Shown here one piece after another: positions 40,666 to 53,625 of a stretch of 64,000 bases of DNA. Under the pieces are notes generated by a model that was not told where the DNA came from, made no database searches, and worked only from the letters and a program-made list of their open reading frames with translations. The stretch lies in the NCBI GenBank assembly GCA_029948255.1, contig JALIZF010001313.1, positions 1-64,000 on the forward strand. Direction: 5' to 3'. Both the position numbers and the translations under genes were made by a program. Positions within the stretch are counted from its first letter, which is position 1, and each line of letters opens with the position of its first letter. The DNA comes from Telmatactis stephensoni (lineage: Eukaryota; Cnidaria; Anthozoa; Actiniaria; Isophelliidae).

Positions 40666-43600
40666 AGATGCAATGCATTTCTTTTTAAGACTGTTCGTCT
40701 GTTCCTTTGGTGATTTCCATATTTTCTGTTGGTTCAAATTTTCCCATGGATTGAGGACGCAGGGTTATTGTACGTCATTACCAAACATTACATCTGTTTT
40801 CTCAGGCTAATTAGGATTAAGCACTACTCACTGCTAGAGTTTTGTTAACTAGTTGCTCTCTATGGGGATAGAAATCTTTTATAATTGCCTTCATAGGGCG
40901 TCCTTAAGCACTGAATTGATTTTCGAGAAAATTCCGAAGATATTCAAGATTTCTTAAGGGTTTCACGAATTTCTTTTTCGCCGTCAAAAGATAGAGATTG
41001 TTTCGCAAGATTGAAATTATCTTAAAACTAAACTGAATTAATTTGTTGTACTTTTATTGCCGGAGGAAATGTCGAAGAGGCTCTGAAAGCAATTATGTGA
41101 AAGTACTACAAATTAAAGTTCCAGAAAATTCCCGTCACCCAAACAGTCACACACTGAGGAAGTTTCTGTCGTCCAATCACTTCGCTCGATATTCCATACA
41201 AAAAATTCACTGCGGTTAACCAATCTTTGTGTGTGTGAAAAACAGATCATTTAAAAAGTTAAAAATATGCACATTAATATGTCATTGAAATTATACGTCT
41301 AATCTTATATTAGCGGCTTCATTTCTAATTAGTATTAATTTGGTCTTAAAACGCTTCTTTGTCAAGCTTACCTGGGTGTGAGAGTTCCAATCTATTGTTT
41401 GTTTTACAGCTTATATTCATTAATTAACACCCAGCTTAAATTCCCTTAAAAACACAACTTGAGAATCTATTTAAATGAAAAGAATATAAACTTTAAGTTG
41501 GTAAAATAAGTGCATAGGGTATCATATCAGACCACTTTCTCATGCAGCACCGGTGGTGCATTAATTTTGTTCGTTTCTACATCCAAACATAAAATGAATA
41601 GAAGCCATGCATTATTAATAAATAGATCACTAGCTAGGCCTTGTCTTTGGTGATGTAAACTCATAAAGTTAATTTGAAAAATTTTACTAGGTGAAATATG
41701 GGGGTGTTTTGTAAAGGTTTCTGAATCTCAGAGTAATAAAAATTTGATTCGGACGTTTTTTGAATCGTTTGGTCTCGAACAATAAGTTGAATGACTTTCC
41801 CAACAAAAGAAGGTCAGTATAATTGTGCGGGAAGCGCCGTTTTCATTACCAAACACCGTTTTGTTTCTTTTTGATAAGCGACCAGTCTTCCCTAAGAAAT
41901 TAAAAACAAGGGCTTTTGAATGTTCTTCTTTCATTTGATGTTCAAAACTGATTTCTTCCGACAATCTAGTATTTCTTTAAGCAGTTGTACATTCCGGTAC
42001 TCTTACAAAAATGTCGTTTTATTTTTCATAAAGTCATCACCGACCCTAATAATTTTGTCAACGGTAATGAAGACGTACTTTGTCGGTCCTTAAAAGAACA
42101 AATGTTAAATTTTGATTGTGACTTCCAACCGTGTTCTTGTTAAGAGATCAACACGGAGAGAACAATGGTATATTCAAAGTACGCCTACTAGCCGATAACT
42201 CGAACGTAATGATTCAACGAATACAGGCCTCCCAAGGTTGTTGATTGATTTAATGAATCGTTCGTTTTCTTTAGTGTTTGGCTAAAAACGTTTATACTTA
42301 TCAAAGGGATTCATGAATGCCACAATAGTAGAACGCACAGGTTCGATCCATCATGTTTGAGGGTTATTTTCCTACGCATTTTGGATTTCAATGAAGTCGA
42401 CATCTTTTTGCAGGGTGACCAAGTATTGGCACATGCAATACCTGTCAGTTGATTAGCGCGAAGGTGCACAACTCACAAACATCAACTTATAATTAATAAG
42501 AGATTTTGTTTGCACCTCTTTGCGGTTGGAACCATGGTGGAATCATTGGAAACACGCCTGGCTTTTTCTTTAGATTGCGACTCCTAGAATCACGCCCTCA
42601 TCTTCTTTATAGCTGTATGGATATATCCCCTGCAACAAAGTTGTTTTCTGAGTGCATTAAGAAAGAGTGTAAGGACCTTTTTTCATTTATAATAAAAATT
42701 GTGTTATTTTATACTCTATTTGCGGTTGGCAAGTATTTTGAGGCTGATTAATAATAATTGACTTTTGATAAGTTTTTGAGGGCTTACACAGTTGGTACAA
42801 ATTGGCTGAAATTAACCTCCTAGCCACAAGTCCGATTTTGCTAACTTGCACTACTTACAATAAAGTTTAAGCTGTTAATTGAGTCATTGTTTTTAGACAA
42901 GCTGTCTCGTAAAAGATACGCCAGCTACCCTTACAAACTCGAAGCCCAGACGACGGGTCTTGGGTAGAGACCAGGTTCCATGCTTTGAGGTTCTGCCGGG
43001 GATGGGCTGTGAATTATATCTTTATTTACATAAGTTGGTGTTATCCTAAAACACTTAGGTTAACACTCCAAATCAAAACAGAAGAAAATGACAGCTGGTT
43101 TTGTTCAAGCTGCCTTGTCCATCACAGATGTGTCGGTATAAATGACACACTATAACAGAAGAAGGCGTATAATAAAGACATCCCACACAACTGCTTCTTT
43201 CAAGAAGAACAGTTCTTGTCAACACTTTGGCTGCTAAGTGTCGCCTTACACGAGAAACTTGAATTTCTTTTCACTTGAAAAAAGTTCAAAAAGCACATAA
43301 GCGGAGTAAAGCCCCAATTACCGCCTATTATCGTCCTACAGGTGTAAACAGACAATGCCTTTAGGGAACCACTCATGCGTTCGATTGGAAGACAATAATA
43401 CCGACACTTGTTATTTGTGTCGTTTGAATGGCTATTGGCCTTGGAACCCCACCGCTCTCGATTCAACAACAATACCGAGACGCGTGCATCTAGTACAAAC
43501 AACACAGTTGAACGGGGGCTGCACGTGTGCTTTAAGTGAGCTCTATTTTAATACAGCAGCAAATTCTCACAAGGCAAAGCACAGTCAAGTGCGTCAAGAG

Positions 43601-43714
43601 TTGGCGTACGGAGATCCGTTCAAAACACCTACTCGCAAGGTCTGGGCAGTTACTTTTTTTCTAACTCCTGAAGTTAGCATTTCTAACTTAGATCTCTATT
43701 CCAAGAAATTAAAA
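40666..43714. other. Long intergenic stretch upstream of the SNAG gene
   Basis: No gene is supported over 3 kb. Frames at 41728-41964 (minus) and 42506-42751 (plus) lack start, splice or family support. The frame at 43355-43714 is continuous with the SNAG start codon but probably 5' UTR, since a SNAG motif must be N-terminal. Confidence 0.45.
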
Positions 43715-43799
43715 ATGCCGAAGTCATTTCTTCTGAGGAGACGATCTGATTCCGGTGATGAGAAGGAAGATAATTTGAAAGAGGAACTTGTGAAAAAAG
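43715..43799 (+). CDS. SNAG-domain zinc-finger protein, exon 1
   Basis: ATG plus 28 codons and one base, donor G|GTGAGC, phase 1. The N-terminus MPKSFLLRRR is a SNAG repression motif (family pattern MPRSFLV-K/R), which recruits LSD1/CoREST-type corepressors in snail, GFI1 and INSM proteins. The motif works only at the N-terminus, so this ATG is chosen although the frame is open upstream. Confidence 0.75.
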
Positions 43800-44149
43800 G
43801 TGAGCCTTTTGACTGTTACATAAAAATTACATTTTGTGTTTTTACTTTTTCTCTATTCAGTTGAGTAGGAGATTTTTCGAAGTAAAAACAACGTATGATT
43901 CTAGAATTTTCAAATTGAAATCTTGCGAGATAAAACGGCTACCTGTTCGCGTGTTCAATCAGTATACAAAGAAGAAAGAGAAAAAAATCTGAACAAGAAA
44001 AACAATAAAACCTTAAAAAACGACTTCTACACTTTATTAGAGAAACCTCACGAGAAGTAATCTAGAAAATCAAATTGTTTTGTGTAGAGATTCTTTACTT
44101 CCACCTTTTCAAACAGGTCATTAACCGTTAGTGATTTGTTTTTCAACAG

Positions 44150-45073
44150 TCAAAAGCACATCAATGACGGACAGGAAACAACAACTTATTTTTTCTACCT
44201 CACTGCCATATTACGATCAAGGTCCAGTTCTTCAAATTCATCCCTATCTTCCAAGTCCACTACCGTACAGTCCGTACGATGCTCGCCGTGCTTTCCTTTT
44301 CCATCCTGCACTTCAAGACTTTCGACACACTTTATCTAACTATGACAATCCTGTACGACCTCTTCTGCAAAGCCCTTTCAATGATTCTTTGACAAGAAGC
44401 CTTCAATCAAGCTTTCCGATCATCCCCAAAAGAGAAAGTGAATTCCATCCTTTTCTTTTTAAGGAAAAATCAGATAAACACCCAGAAAGAGAACTAAGTT
44501 TTTCAAGCAAGAGAGATCTTTTCCCTGTTCTGGATCACGACGAAGTGGATTATCAACAAGATCCTTTAAAATGCGAACAGTGTGGAAAAACTTTCAAAAC
44601 CAAGTACACTTTGGCTATTCATATGAGAATGCCTTCGCATACCAATGCTAGACCCTTTGTTTGCGGCGTATGCGGCAAAGGGTTTCGCTTATCTAGCACT
44701 CTTTGCAGACACAAAATCATCCACACGTCTGAACGCCCTCATAAATGCCATCTCTGCGATAAAGCATTCAATCGATCTTCCACCCTCAAGACCCATATTC
44801 GTACTCACAGCGAATCGAAAGAATACACTTGTGAGACGTGGAAAAGGTTTCCACCAAAAGGGGAACTTGAGAAACCATATTCTCATACACACGGGCGAGA
44901 AACCTTACAAGTGCCAATTATGTGAGAAAGCCTTCAACAAACTCTCGAACTTGAAGTTCCATATGCATGTCCATACAGATAACTCCCCATATCGATGCCG
45001 GTTTTGTAAAGTTTCTTTTACCCGACGTTGTGATCTCAAATCACACATCGCCAATGTCCATGAAAAAGTTTAA
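44150..45073 (+). CDS. SNAG/Fez-like six-finger C2H2 protein, exon 2 (one frameshift)
   Basis: Acceptor ttcaacag, phase 1, in frame with exon 1; about 336 residues in all. A Pro/Tyr-rich, serine-rich middle is followed by six C2H2 fingers from about residue 170. Finger 2 to 3 reads [11 protein letters not shown] then [16 protein letters not shown], and finger 4 [11 protein letters not shown]; this order and wording is close to FEZF proteins, while the N-terminal SNAG is a GFI/snail feature. It is a DNA-binding transcriptional repressor, nuclear, probably developmental. Between 44839 and 44841 two bases are missing compared with the expected CETCGKGF, shifting the frame in finger 4; fingers 5 and 6 continue in the new frame to TAA at 45073. 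Confidence 0.75.
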
Positions 45074-48046
45074 ACTTTGAACAAGAAGACAAAGAACTCT
45101 AAGAAAACTTTAATGTTTAATTTTTAGACAGTTTTAATTGTTGATTATCTAGGTAGGAATGGTTCCAGAATTTTTCTTTTGAAAGCCATGTTAACCTTTT
45201 AAACAGTCAAACGCGAAACACTGGGCTTTTGTACGATAAGCATCGCAAAACTGGTACTAGTTGACAAATTTATTGTTATGGACTTCTATAATAATAGAAA
45301 AGGGCAGGTACTCAATGCGGTTAGATAAGCCTTCATTTTATGCAGAAAAGTAAGCGAAAAATTTCACGAAATGGCTTTTTGAAACAATTATTCAACGTGA
45401 ATAGGTATCATAGTATTACAAATAGTATATTTATAAAGTAGACTTACGCCATTATGCTTAAAGAGTCAATATAAATTGTCAAATACAAATTAGTACGGAA
45501 GCATTAGAATATATTATCAAAAGGTCTCCAAATAATGGCATATATATAAAGGAAGCATTTTAAGTGTTAATAAGAAACTTGTATATACAAAAGGTATAAT
45601 GTCTATAAAAATTGTTTTGAAAGTTTAGTGATTTTAGAAACTGGTTGTTTTCGGGTCTACAATTGCTATATTCTTAAGGTCCCTATAATCTCACTTGCTT
45701 TCAAATTCAATCCACTAAATGTTATTGTGAAAAGTATTTAAAGATGTGCAAATAATTTTTGATAGGGTGTTATCTCTATTTATTAGTATTATTGTTTGTG
45801 TATATTAAAGAATTAAGCGTTGTTTCAAGTAAATTAGTAGGCAATGACGGGGCGGTAAATCGAAAATACCGAAAAAACCAACACTTTATGAAAAGAGCAA
45901 AGACAGTTTATGAAAACCATGCCACTAAACTGAATACCAATGAAACCAAAACTATGCAAAAATTTTACAAAACTTTCAAGATCAATTTCACTGTGTTCTT
46001 TTCTAGAGTTTTTGGGTGGAAAATGGGACGACGTACGTGGAAAAATGAATTCTAGGGAAGTATGTCGAAGAATCATGCTTAGTACTGAAATAAGCTTGGA
46101 AGGAATGCAGTAAGTCACTTCAGCGGTTTTCAAATTCTTCCTTCATTTTCGACAACTTTTCTAATACAATGGGTAAATAACACTGTGCTAGTCAATCCTA
46201 AATCCAAATAGTCGTTTACTCAGAAGACAAGTTTAATCGCTAGTCGCGTGCTTTTAAGACAGCTCTCTATAATTTATCTGGTTTAATCTGACAACTGTAA
46301 ACTATTATTCATCCTCATGTTACGAGCAACACCTGCCATTGTGTACTTTTCACTCGTTATTGAAATTTATCAGACAGCATGTGGTAATCGCGACCAGTAG
46401 TGGCGGGAAATCGGAGCGCGCGCGCGTCCAATGAGTTTCCCGCCATATTCTAGCAGTAGCAGCTTTTGATTAAGTTTCGCGTTGTCTTTCTGTTTCCCAT
46501 TCTTTAGGTAATTTCAGTGATCACTCATGGACAAAATTACGTTTTTTTCCATTTTCTTTCTAATTTTCGACTGGTTTTAGGCTGCAGACTGCAAAGTAGG
46601 AGCAGTCTTTTCACTATTTAAACATTTTGTGATCGAATTGAACAGTGTCTTCATCTGGCGTGAGCGCAATAACACGAGACATTTGTCTCCACAAACCAAA
46701 TCGACTTCAAGTTTTCAATACTCGCCGTTATTGTTAATTGGATACAATAAACTAATGACCGCCTTAGGGAACGAAAGCTCTTCTTCATTAAAGTTGTTTA
46801 ACCGCAGACTCAGTTGGCAATAATTTGAAAAACTCAACAATTTCTCAGTTCCAATTTTAATTTCTTAGGATCATTTGCGGATCAGAGGGCTAGTTTTAAC
46901 TCTTTTAAACTAAACATTTCAGTCAACATTCATTGAGTAATATTTACAATTTTGGCTATCAGAATTTCTATTTCATGTTTAACAAAACTGATTTTTCTCC
47001 GCTTAAGGTCATTTTAATTGTCTGATATTTTAAGTCCTTTTACTGAGCTATTGCTTCGAAAACTCGATTCTTAAGAATTCGCCGCTGCGGGATTCCACAA
47101 AATTGACTAGTTTTAATTACGAACCTTCAAGTTTATTTCTAAACTTTAAGTAGTTTTCCTGCAATAATTTCTTTGCAAAATTTTAAATAAAACGGTTTCC
47201 TGAACTCTTTGACAGTCCGTAGACAAAACTAAACATTACTATGCGTACAGAATTGTTTTGACTGAACAGTTACAAGGATTCATTTTGCGGTCTCGATTAA
47301 AATAGACCGTTTCGTAGTGAAAGTTCTTAACATTGCTCTGTTGATTGTAAGTTTGTTAAATTTTTCAGGGTTTCTTTGACTTAGAGAAATTCTATTGTAT
47401 AACTTATTGGCTACTGTTAGCTTCGATTTCTGTGACTTCTTTGCGACAAAATGACTAAAATGGAGTCAAGGAGCAGGTTTAATTCAGTTGTGACGGATGC
47501 GGAACAGTTTTTGTTGCTCAGGCCAAAAAGCTCGATCTGCTTCCGAATAAAACTTGAACTCTAAAAAAAGTTATACATTGTATTTCAATTTTCCTTTCAC
47601 CAAAATCGAATAAAAATATATATATACGTAGTCGATAGCATAAACGACAGCTGAAAATATTTTGTAGTCTATTTCTAATATGTATTGCTTTTTTGTTTAT
47701 TTTTGCGAGAAGAATGACAAGAAAACTAGAGTTTGGGATTTGCAAAGTTTCCAAAGCATCCAGCTTCCAGTGTTCAGCAATAGTATACTAGACTACAGTC
47801 TTGGATATAACTTCTTGAGACAGTGCGCGCCGATTTTTGCAGAGATAATGATCTCAACTCACTGCATTCACTCACTGCATTTGTCCCCAATTAGCTAGTA
47901 AGCTAAATAACTTGACACTTAAATAACGTTTGTCTTCACTACACAGATTAAAAGCACAATCAATCTCACTTCCACTTCTCAATGTTGTTTCAGAGGATGG
48001 CCCATACACCAGGCGTGATCTGATTTTGAATTGACAACAGCGTTGA

Positions 48047-48048
<2 letters not shown>
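45074..48048. other. Long intergenic stretch
   Basis: No gene is supported. 46401-46445 is a promoter-like palindrome (listed separately). Frames here, such as 45759-46055, start at non-ATG codons and have no family signal. Confidence 0.5.
46401..46445. promoter_or_regulatory. Inverted pair of E2F-like sites around a CG tract
   Basis: TGGCGGGAAA (46401-46410) and its exact complement TTTCCCGCCA (46436-46445) flank 'gcgcgcgcgcg' and a CCAAT motif. GGCGGGAAA is the consensus E2F site. It could be a promoter or the end of a palindromic element; no transcript is evident. Confidence 0.35.
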
Positions 48049-48092
<44 letters not shown>

Positions 48093-48093
48093 G
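48049..48093. repeat. (GA)n plus poly-G tract
   Basis: About 17 GA units followed by 11 G. Confidence 0.95.
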
Positions 48094-49805
48094 AATGGGT
48101 GAGTGAAGGAGATCGCTTTCAACTGAATTCAACCTCGAGTTTGTGATCATGAGCACAATGTTGAATTATCTCAGAGGTTTTGTCCAAGATTGCAGTAAAG
48201 AAAACATATCGCTCCCCGACGTACCGGAAGCTAAAATTGCATTCTAGAAAAACTCCGAAAGTAAACATTGACTTTTTAGTAAAACGTTTTAAACCCACCG
48301 GAACAGTATATTTTTGAGCAGCTGTTAATTCTGTTTTAATTGACCTGTTAACGATTAATATAAAGGCGTTTTCGTAATTTGCAGAATCGGACTAGAAGGC
48401 ATAATTACAAAAAGAGACTAGAATGATATTTTGAGCCTTAAGATAGACTTAATAATCTATCAAAATTTTCTTGAAATTTCAAGGTAATTCCATTGCTTTG
48501 CACTGCGCATTTTTCTGCGCATGGTTTGAAAAGCACAGAATTGCGAATTTGAGGGCATTTTCATTCAGAGTTCGTTTAAAAACAGCTAAAATACGCAATT
48601 CCAACATTTTTCGAAGATATATAGTGATATTTGCAAATCTCGCCCCAGTCCTCTCTCGGAATAGCGTCGTTTCTTAGGATGTTCATACAAAATATCTCGC
48701 AAACGAGAATGGTGACTCCTGGCTTTTTATTTCAAAAATAAACTTAGAAGACCATAGAGCATCCACTTACGTACGACATATGAAGGAAAATCACATTTCT
48801 CGAACGCATATATTTATCGTTGAAAATAGATAGCTGAAGGGTTTAATTTCAGGACGAATTTCAAACGCGCACGTAAGTTCCATATTTCCACCATGATAAT
48901 AATGTTACAGTTATTCGTACAATATTACTTGAATATAATTCATTGCTTAGCTTAGCGATTGCAATTATAACCTTAAGCATTTTGCCTAAAACATATATGC
49001 AAGGAAAGGTGTTATTTTTATTTGTTTTCCGGTTACAGCCATATCTGTGATTGAAGCCGTAATTTGTCATATTTTAATTTAAGGTCATGTACTACGAAAA
49101 CGAGAATGGTCGCCCCCTCTTTTTGTTGTATATTTAAAACGTCCATGGTGTAAAAAACAACTTCACAAAGTTTGGAAAAATGACATTTCTCCAGCTATTT
49201 CAAGGGAATCACCTTAAGTTCACTAATTTGTTGACCAAAAGTGCATTGTATCTTTCCTTGAATGATTTGCGGAAAATTATTTCTGCAAATATGAATATTT
49301 GGAAAGTTTTGCGGATTTTGTTCCGTGAAAAAACTGTATCTTACTCAGAATACCATTTTCGAAAAGTCATACTGTTTTAAATTATAATCCAATTCAGTAA
49401 TTTGAACCTCATTAGTTTCTGATCGAAGATAATCAAAACTTGGAAAAGTTAATGTAAGATATTTTTTAATTTTTTAATTTTTACATCAGTTTACAATAAA
49501 TTGCTGACATTTTCTTACTTCTTTCTAGTTCTATAACGCATCCAAAAACCGCTGATAATGACACATCAACTCAAAATATGTATTTTCTGAGCTTTCAATA
49601 CCTTTTGAAGCAAAAATATGGAAATTTGGTCTTTTCAAGTCATTAATATTTCAAACCCTTTCGAGTTCAAATTGGCAACTCTTTAGAGACGTGCTTTTAA
49701 TTAAGTTTCTTTAGAAATTCTCTGCCGCCATCCCCTAAAGCTGTGAAATAGCCAAGTCTTTAGGTATCTTTTTGTAATGAGTAGTCGTCAGTAGTTGTTT
49801 TTCAG
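48094..49805. other. Intergenic stretch
   Basis: Nothing clear. 'acgagaatggt.' followed by a T-rich 'tttttattt/tttgttgtata' block occurs near 48704 and 49098 and may be an old duplication. Confidence 0.35.
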
Positions 49806-49927
49806 CCAAAAAGAAAGTTGAAGTCTCAGTTGGTGAATCCACTGAGATCTACTACAATGCTCCAAACTCTCTGTATCAAACTCTTGAAGCATTATCTTGC
49901 AAAACTATGAAATATTTTGTAAAATAA
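49806..49927 (+). CDS. Possible last exon of an unidentified gene
   Basis: The acceptor 'gtagttgtttttcag' is followed, in one frame, by KKKVEVSVGESTEIYYNAP and on to TAA at 49925-49927, about 40 codons. Composition is protein-like, with a possible YYNAP phosphotyrosine-type site. No upstream exon is recognised, so this is tentative. Confidence 0.25.
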
Positions 49928-51030
49928 GACTTTTAATAGCAATTGTAAAAGTTGCCTCAGTCTAAGTTTATAAATGTTTTAAAAATGGGAAAACTGAGCA
50001 TTTGTGATGCATTTTAATTCATGTATTCATGGCATATTATCATTCATTATTCATTACTCTAATAATTTACATACATCTGACTTCCTAAAATGATTTTATG
50101 AACAAAAAATAATGGTACGTAACTGAAAACCTAGCTTGTCTGACACGTTTTTCTAGTTTGGGAACTGTGCCTATTTAAAACTGTACTCAAAAATATTAAA
50201 ATTATTTAATTCCATATTACACTGGTTTAGTTGACTTGTACTTCGGATTGCGTTACTTTTGACTTGTACACTGAAGTCTTTTGACATTTTTTAATATGGT
50301 TTCAAGGAATGCTCTCCATAACAGTTTCAAAAATGTTTGTTGGCAATATTCATGAGCACTGTACTGCACACCGCGCTTGCGCGTGATAGCTCAGTAAATC
50401 CAAGATGGCGGCCGTATCATGACAAATATTTTTTTTACTTTAATTATTTTCCTTTTTCAACTGATTAATGAGACGGAAACCATGTCGTGCCAGTAAAAAA
50501 TGGAAATATTTCCTCGAAAAAATCCTTTTAGGTCAAAACTTACGTAGAATATATTATAGGAATGCCGGATTTGAATATGCCGACCCAGCAGTTTCCCTAT
50601 ATGAATTCAAAATGGCGTCCATACGGCCATATTTTCAAAGTAAAGTAACGGATGAAGATATCAAATAAAAATGGCGATTCCCAATTTTTTCCCTTACAAA
50701 CAAGCAAAAAACAAACAACAAAAACAAAACAAAACAACGCAAATCCACAGTTAAATTAATCCGATCCTGCTCAAGAAAAATTCTCTTGTTTGGCTCAACT
50801 TTTTCGGTGGGAGGTCGGGGTTTGAGACCAATACTCATGTAGTGTCTTCAAATAACTTAGTGAGGAAGAGTTAACTCAACCGAACAAAGGAAGTCACTCG
50901 TCAGTTCCATCCAGATTACTTTATATCGTAGAAGCATTTAGTAGGGCAAGATATGCCAAAGGATTAGCGTTGAATAAAGCTAAGTTAACATACTGAATGA
51001 GACCGTTACATATCATGAAACTATAGCGCA
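49928..51030. other. Intergenic stretch
   Basis: 'ccaagatggcggc' (about 50400) and 'aaaatggcgtccat' (about 50609) are YY1-like sites. The 66-codon frame at 50468-50668 begins with ATG but has no family or splice support. Confidence 0.35.
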
Positions 51031-51209
51031 GGCAGGCAGGCAGGTAGGTAGGTAGGTAGGTAGGTAGGTATAGGTAGGTAGGTAGGTAGGTAGGTAGGTA
51101 GGTAGGTAGGTAGGTAGGTAGGTAGGTAGGTAGGAAGGTAGGAAGGTAGGTAGGTAGGTAGGTGGGTAGGTAGGTAGGTGGGTAGGTAGGTATATAGGTA
51201 AGTAGGTAA
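51031..51209. repeat. (GTAG)n microsatellite
   Basis: About 42 GTAG/GCAG/GAAG units over 180 bp. A Thr/Tyr/Leu/Pro frame on the minus strand is an artefact. Confidence 0.95.
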
Positions 51210-52790
51210 GTAAGTGAAGTTAGGATCCTGGTTCAACAATTAAAGATATCTCAATTTGGATTGATTTGATGCATAAACTGCGGTTGCTATTCATCTCTAG
51301 TGATAGACCAGATTTTGTATGAGTAAAACGCACCGCGTCCTGCTGTGACCGTAGCAGTGCCGTGATGTCTTTAAAAACATTTGAAATCCTAAAATGACCG
51401 TGCCGTTTTCACAGTCATACGAAAGCTGCTTTATTCACCTTTGTCCAATTTTTGGGCGTTTTTGTCCTCGAAACACCAGAGTGCCCCCTAAGTAAAGGCT
51501 GAAGCAGTCAAAGCTAACAATCTTTACTGAACTGTAAAAGCCAACAAGGCTTGATTTGAGATACCAAATGCTCTCGGCTTTTGGGGATACAATAGGGTTT
51601 TTGCACGCGAGGACGTTTATTTGTGAAAAAGATTTGCATGCGCATCAAAAGTTGAAAATAAAATATGGTTCTGTCCATGAGGAGCTGATACTCTACTTCC
51701 GTGAGAATTTCTCAATTACCTTCATCGAAAGAAACTGTTTGGCAGCATTGTCGCACTGGTGTTTGTTTTGGCTTGCTTAAACAGCTTAAGACATCTATCA
51801 CAGACGTTTTTTTGTATTCTGAACAAAACAATCACTTTCGAAAATCCTTATCAGTTTAATCTAAAATGGAACTTCCTCGTGCGAATACTGCTTCAACGAA
51901 GGGCGTTGCTCAGGTGCCCTAGTATGATCCGTTTGAAAATTACCGAAAAACTTAAGACGATTTTAATTTATCAAATTGCCGTGAACTGGTGCTTTTATCG
52001 ACGTTATTCCTGTATGGGATTGGACAGATTCTTTTATCCGACATACTAGTCACAAATAGATTTTGACTTCTATACAGAACTGTTATAAAAGAATTTTTCT
52101 AGTATTTTAGTCTTTTTTATGAATACCACTAAAGTTACCCTGTAGGAATTGAAGGACGGACAAAACAAAGTATTCCGTTTTTTTCGGCAGGGGGTCAAAT
52201 TTGCTAATTAATTTTTTTTTCATGCCATAACACGTGTTTCTAGCATTACAAGCCTTGACGCCATTTCTTTACAAACGATTTTTTCTTTTGTTCATTAGCA
52301 TCTTTGTGGTGGAATTATCGTTAACGGACGTAATCTGATAATTACGGTTGACGTGAATAATTCGAGATTCAGCCCCCCGCCCTGCTTCAAAGAGCGCGCG
52401 TAAATTTACGAATAGTATATATATCAATGTCAACCTCGATTTCCCGTAAGATCTTTAGAGTTTTTAGTCTTTTTTAAGTCTTTGTTTTTTAGTCTTTTTA
52501 GTCTTTAGAGTTTTGGTAAGAGCCTGTGGAAAGACAAGAAATGCACATGAATGAACCACCAAGGCGTGAAGCAACAAAGGAAATACTTCTGATTTCCAAG
52601 GGTTGTTGCTCAAAGTTTTGAATATCTTACGGGAATATAGGCTGACATTGAGTAGCTCCGAATTGGCCTATTGTCTGCACTGATGCGACCCTATAGGCGT
52701 TGTTGTTTTAAATACATATCGCTTAATTCGTATACGTTTAAGGGTTTAACTGGTAAAGTGAGATACGAACATTTTCTATTTCTCTTTTAG
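51210..52790. other. Intergenic or intronic stretch
   Basis: No gene is supported. Open frames at 51556-51780 and 51759-52049 lack ATG starts and family signals. 'agtcttttta' repeats occur near 52465-52507. Confidence 0.35.
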
Positions 52791-52987
52791 AACAAGTGCA
52801 TCTTGTACTCTCAATGAGAAATGCGGTCCTTCCTCATAGTTGCCCCAAGACAGAGGGCTCCTCGATAGGTACGGCGGGATTCGGGATGCAAACCAACGTA
52901 CAAGCGGGAATGGGGAATTTTAATCACGAGCGGGAGTGTGCTCTCGTGTTTTCTGAAGGATCGGCATACGGAAATCTCGAGGAATAG
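52791..52987 (+). CDS. Possible last exon of an unidentified gene
   Basis: A strong acceptor (ctatttctcttttag, ending 52790) opens a frame of about 65 codons ending in TAG at 52985-52987. Its composition is Gly/Asn/Glu-rich and protein-like (TAGFGMQTNVQAGMGNFN, then FSEGSAYGNLEE). No family is recognised and no upstream exon identified. Confidence 0.35.
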
Positions 52988-53324
52988 GTGAAGGTCGCGC
53001 ATTAATTAACTAAGCCACTTGCTCCTGTTTAGACTTGAGTGCCGAATGTTAATTTTCTCAAGAACTCTCTATATGTAAACGAAGGACGGAAGGAAGGAAG
53101 GAAGGAATTGAAAGAAAGATCAGTTAAAAGAATGAATAGTCAAATGAAAGAAATCAAGGAATAAATATCGTGTTATGCAAGCATGCCATGACTGGATCAA
53201 ATAAGACAAGACAGCTTTTCATGGCAACTGCAACTGACATTATCAGTACTTGGTTTCTTATCTCATTTTTGTTGGCAGATCCACAACTATTAACTTCACC
53301 ATACATAGCCGATTGGCGATAGTA
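52988..53324. other. Intergenic stretch with (AAGG)n
   Basis: A short AAGG tract at about 53084-53106. Nothing else. Confidence 0.4.
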
Positions 53325-53625
53325 TTTGATCAGTGTAACAACTCTTATTGTGGAACTCTTAAAAGAAAATTATCCAACGTTTAAAGCAATCAGCATGACA
53401 TTACAATAATAGTGTAACGTGATGGGGTACCAGTGACAGAAGTTTGTTATCAATCAGTCAGATCAAACAATGAATCAGTGTAAATTACAACGTTCATTGT
53501 GGACCCTCTTAAGAAAATTATCCAAACGTTTTAACAATCAGCATGAGATTACAATAGTGGTGGAACTTGATGGGGTGTCAGTGACAGAAGTTTGTTGTTC
53601 ACTGTTAGATCGACAACTAGTAGTC
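53325..53625 (+). repeat. Tandem duplication, about 145-bp unit
   Basis: 'atcagtgtaa' ... 'aaaattatcca' ... 'aatcagcatgaga/ca' ... 'gacagaagtttgtt' occurs twice in a row (53328 on and 53473 on). The second unit carries an ATG frame (53470-53778, 102 codons) with no family signal, which I do not call as a gene. Confidence 0.7.

Noticed and set aside
43355..43714. N-terminal extension of the SNAG zinc-finger protein
   Set aside because: The frame is open, but a SNAG motif must be at the N-terminus, so this is more likely 5' UTR.
50468..50668. 66-codon ORF starting with ATG
   Set aside because: No family signal, no splice context, and length within chance expectation.
51021..51239. Thr/Tyr/Leu/Pro repeat protein
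   Set aside because: Translation of the GTAG microsatellite.
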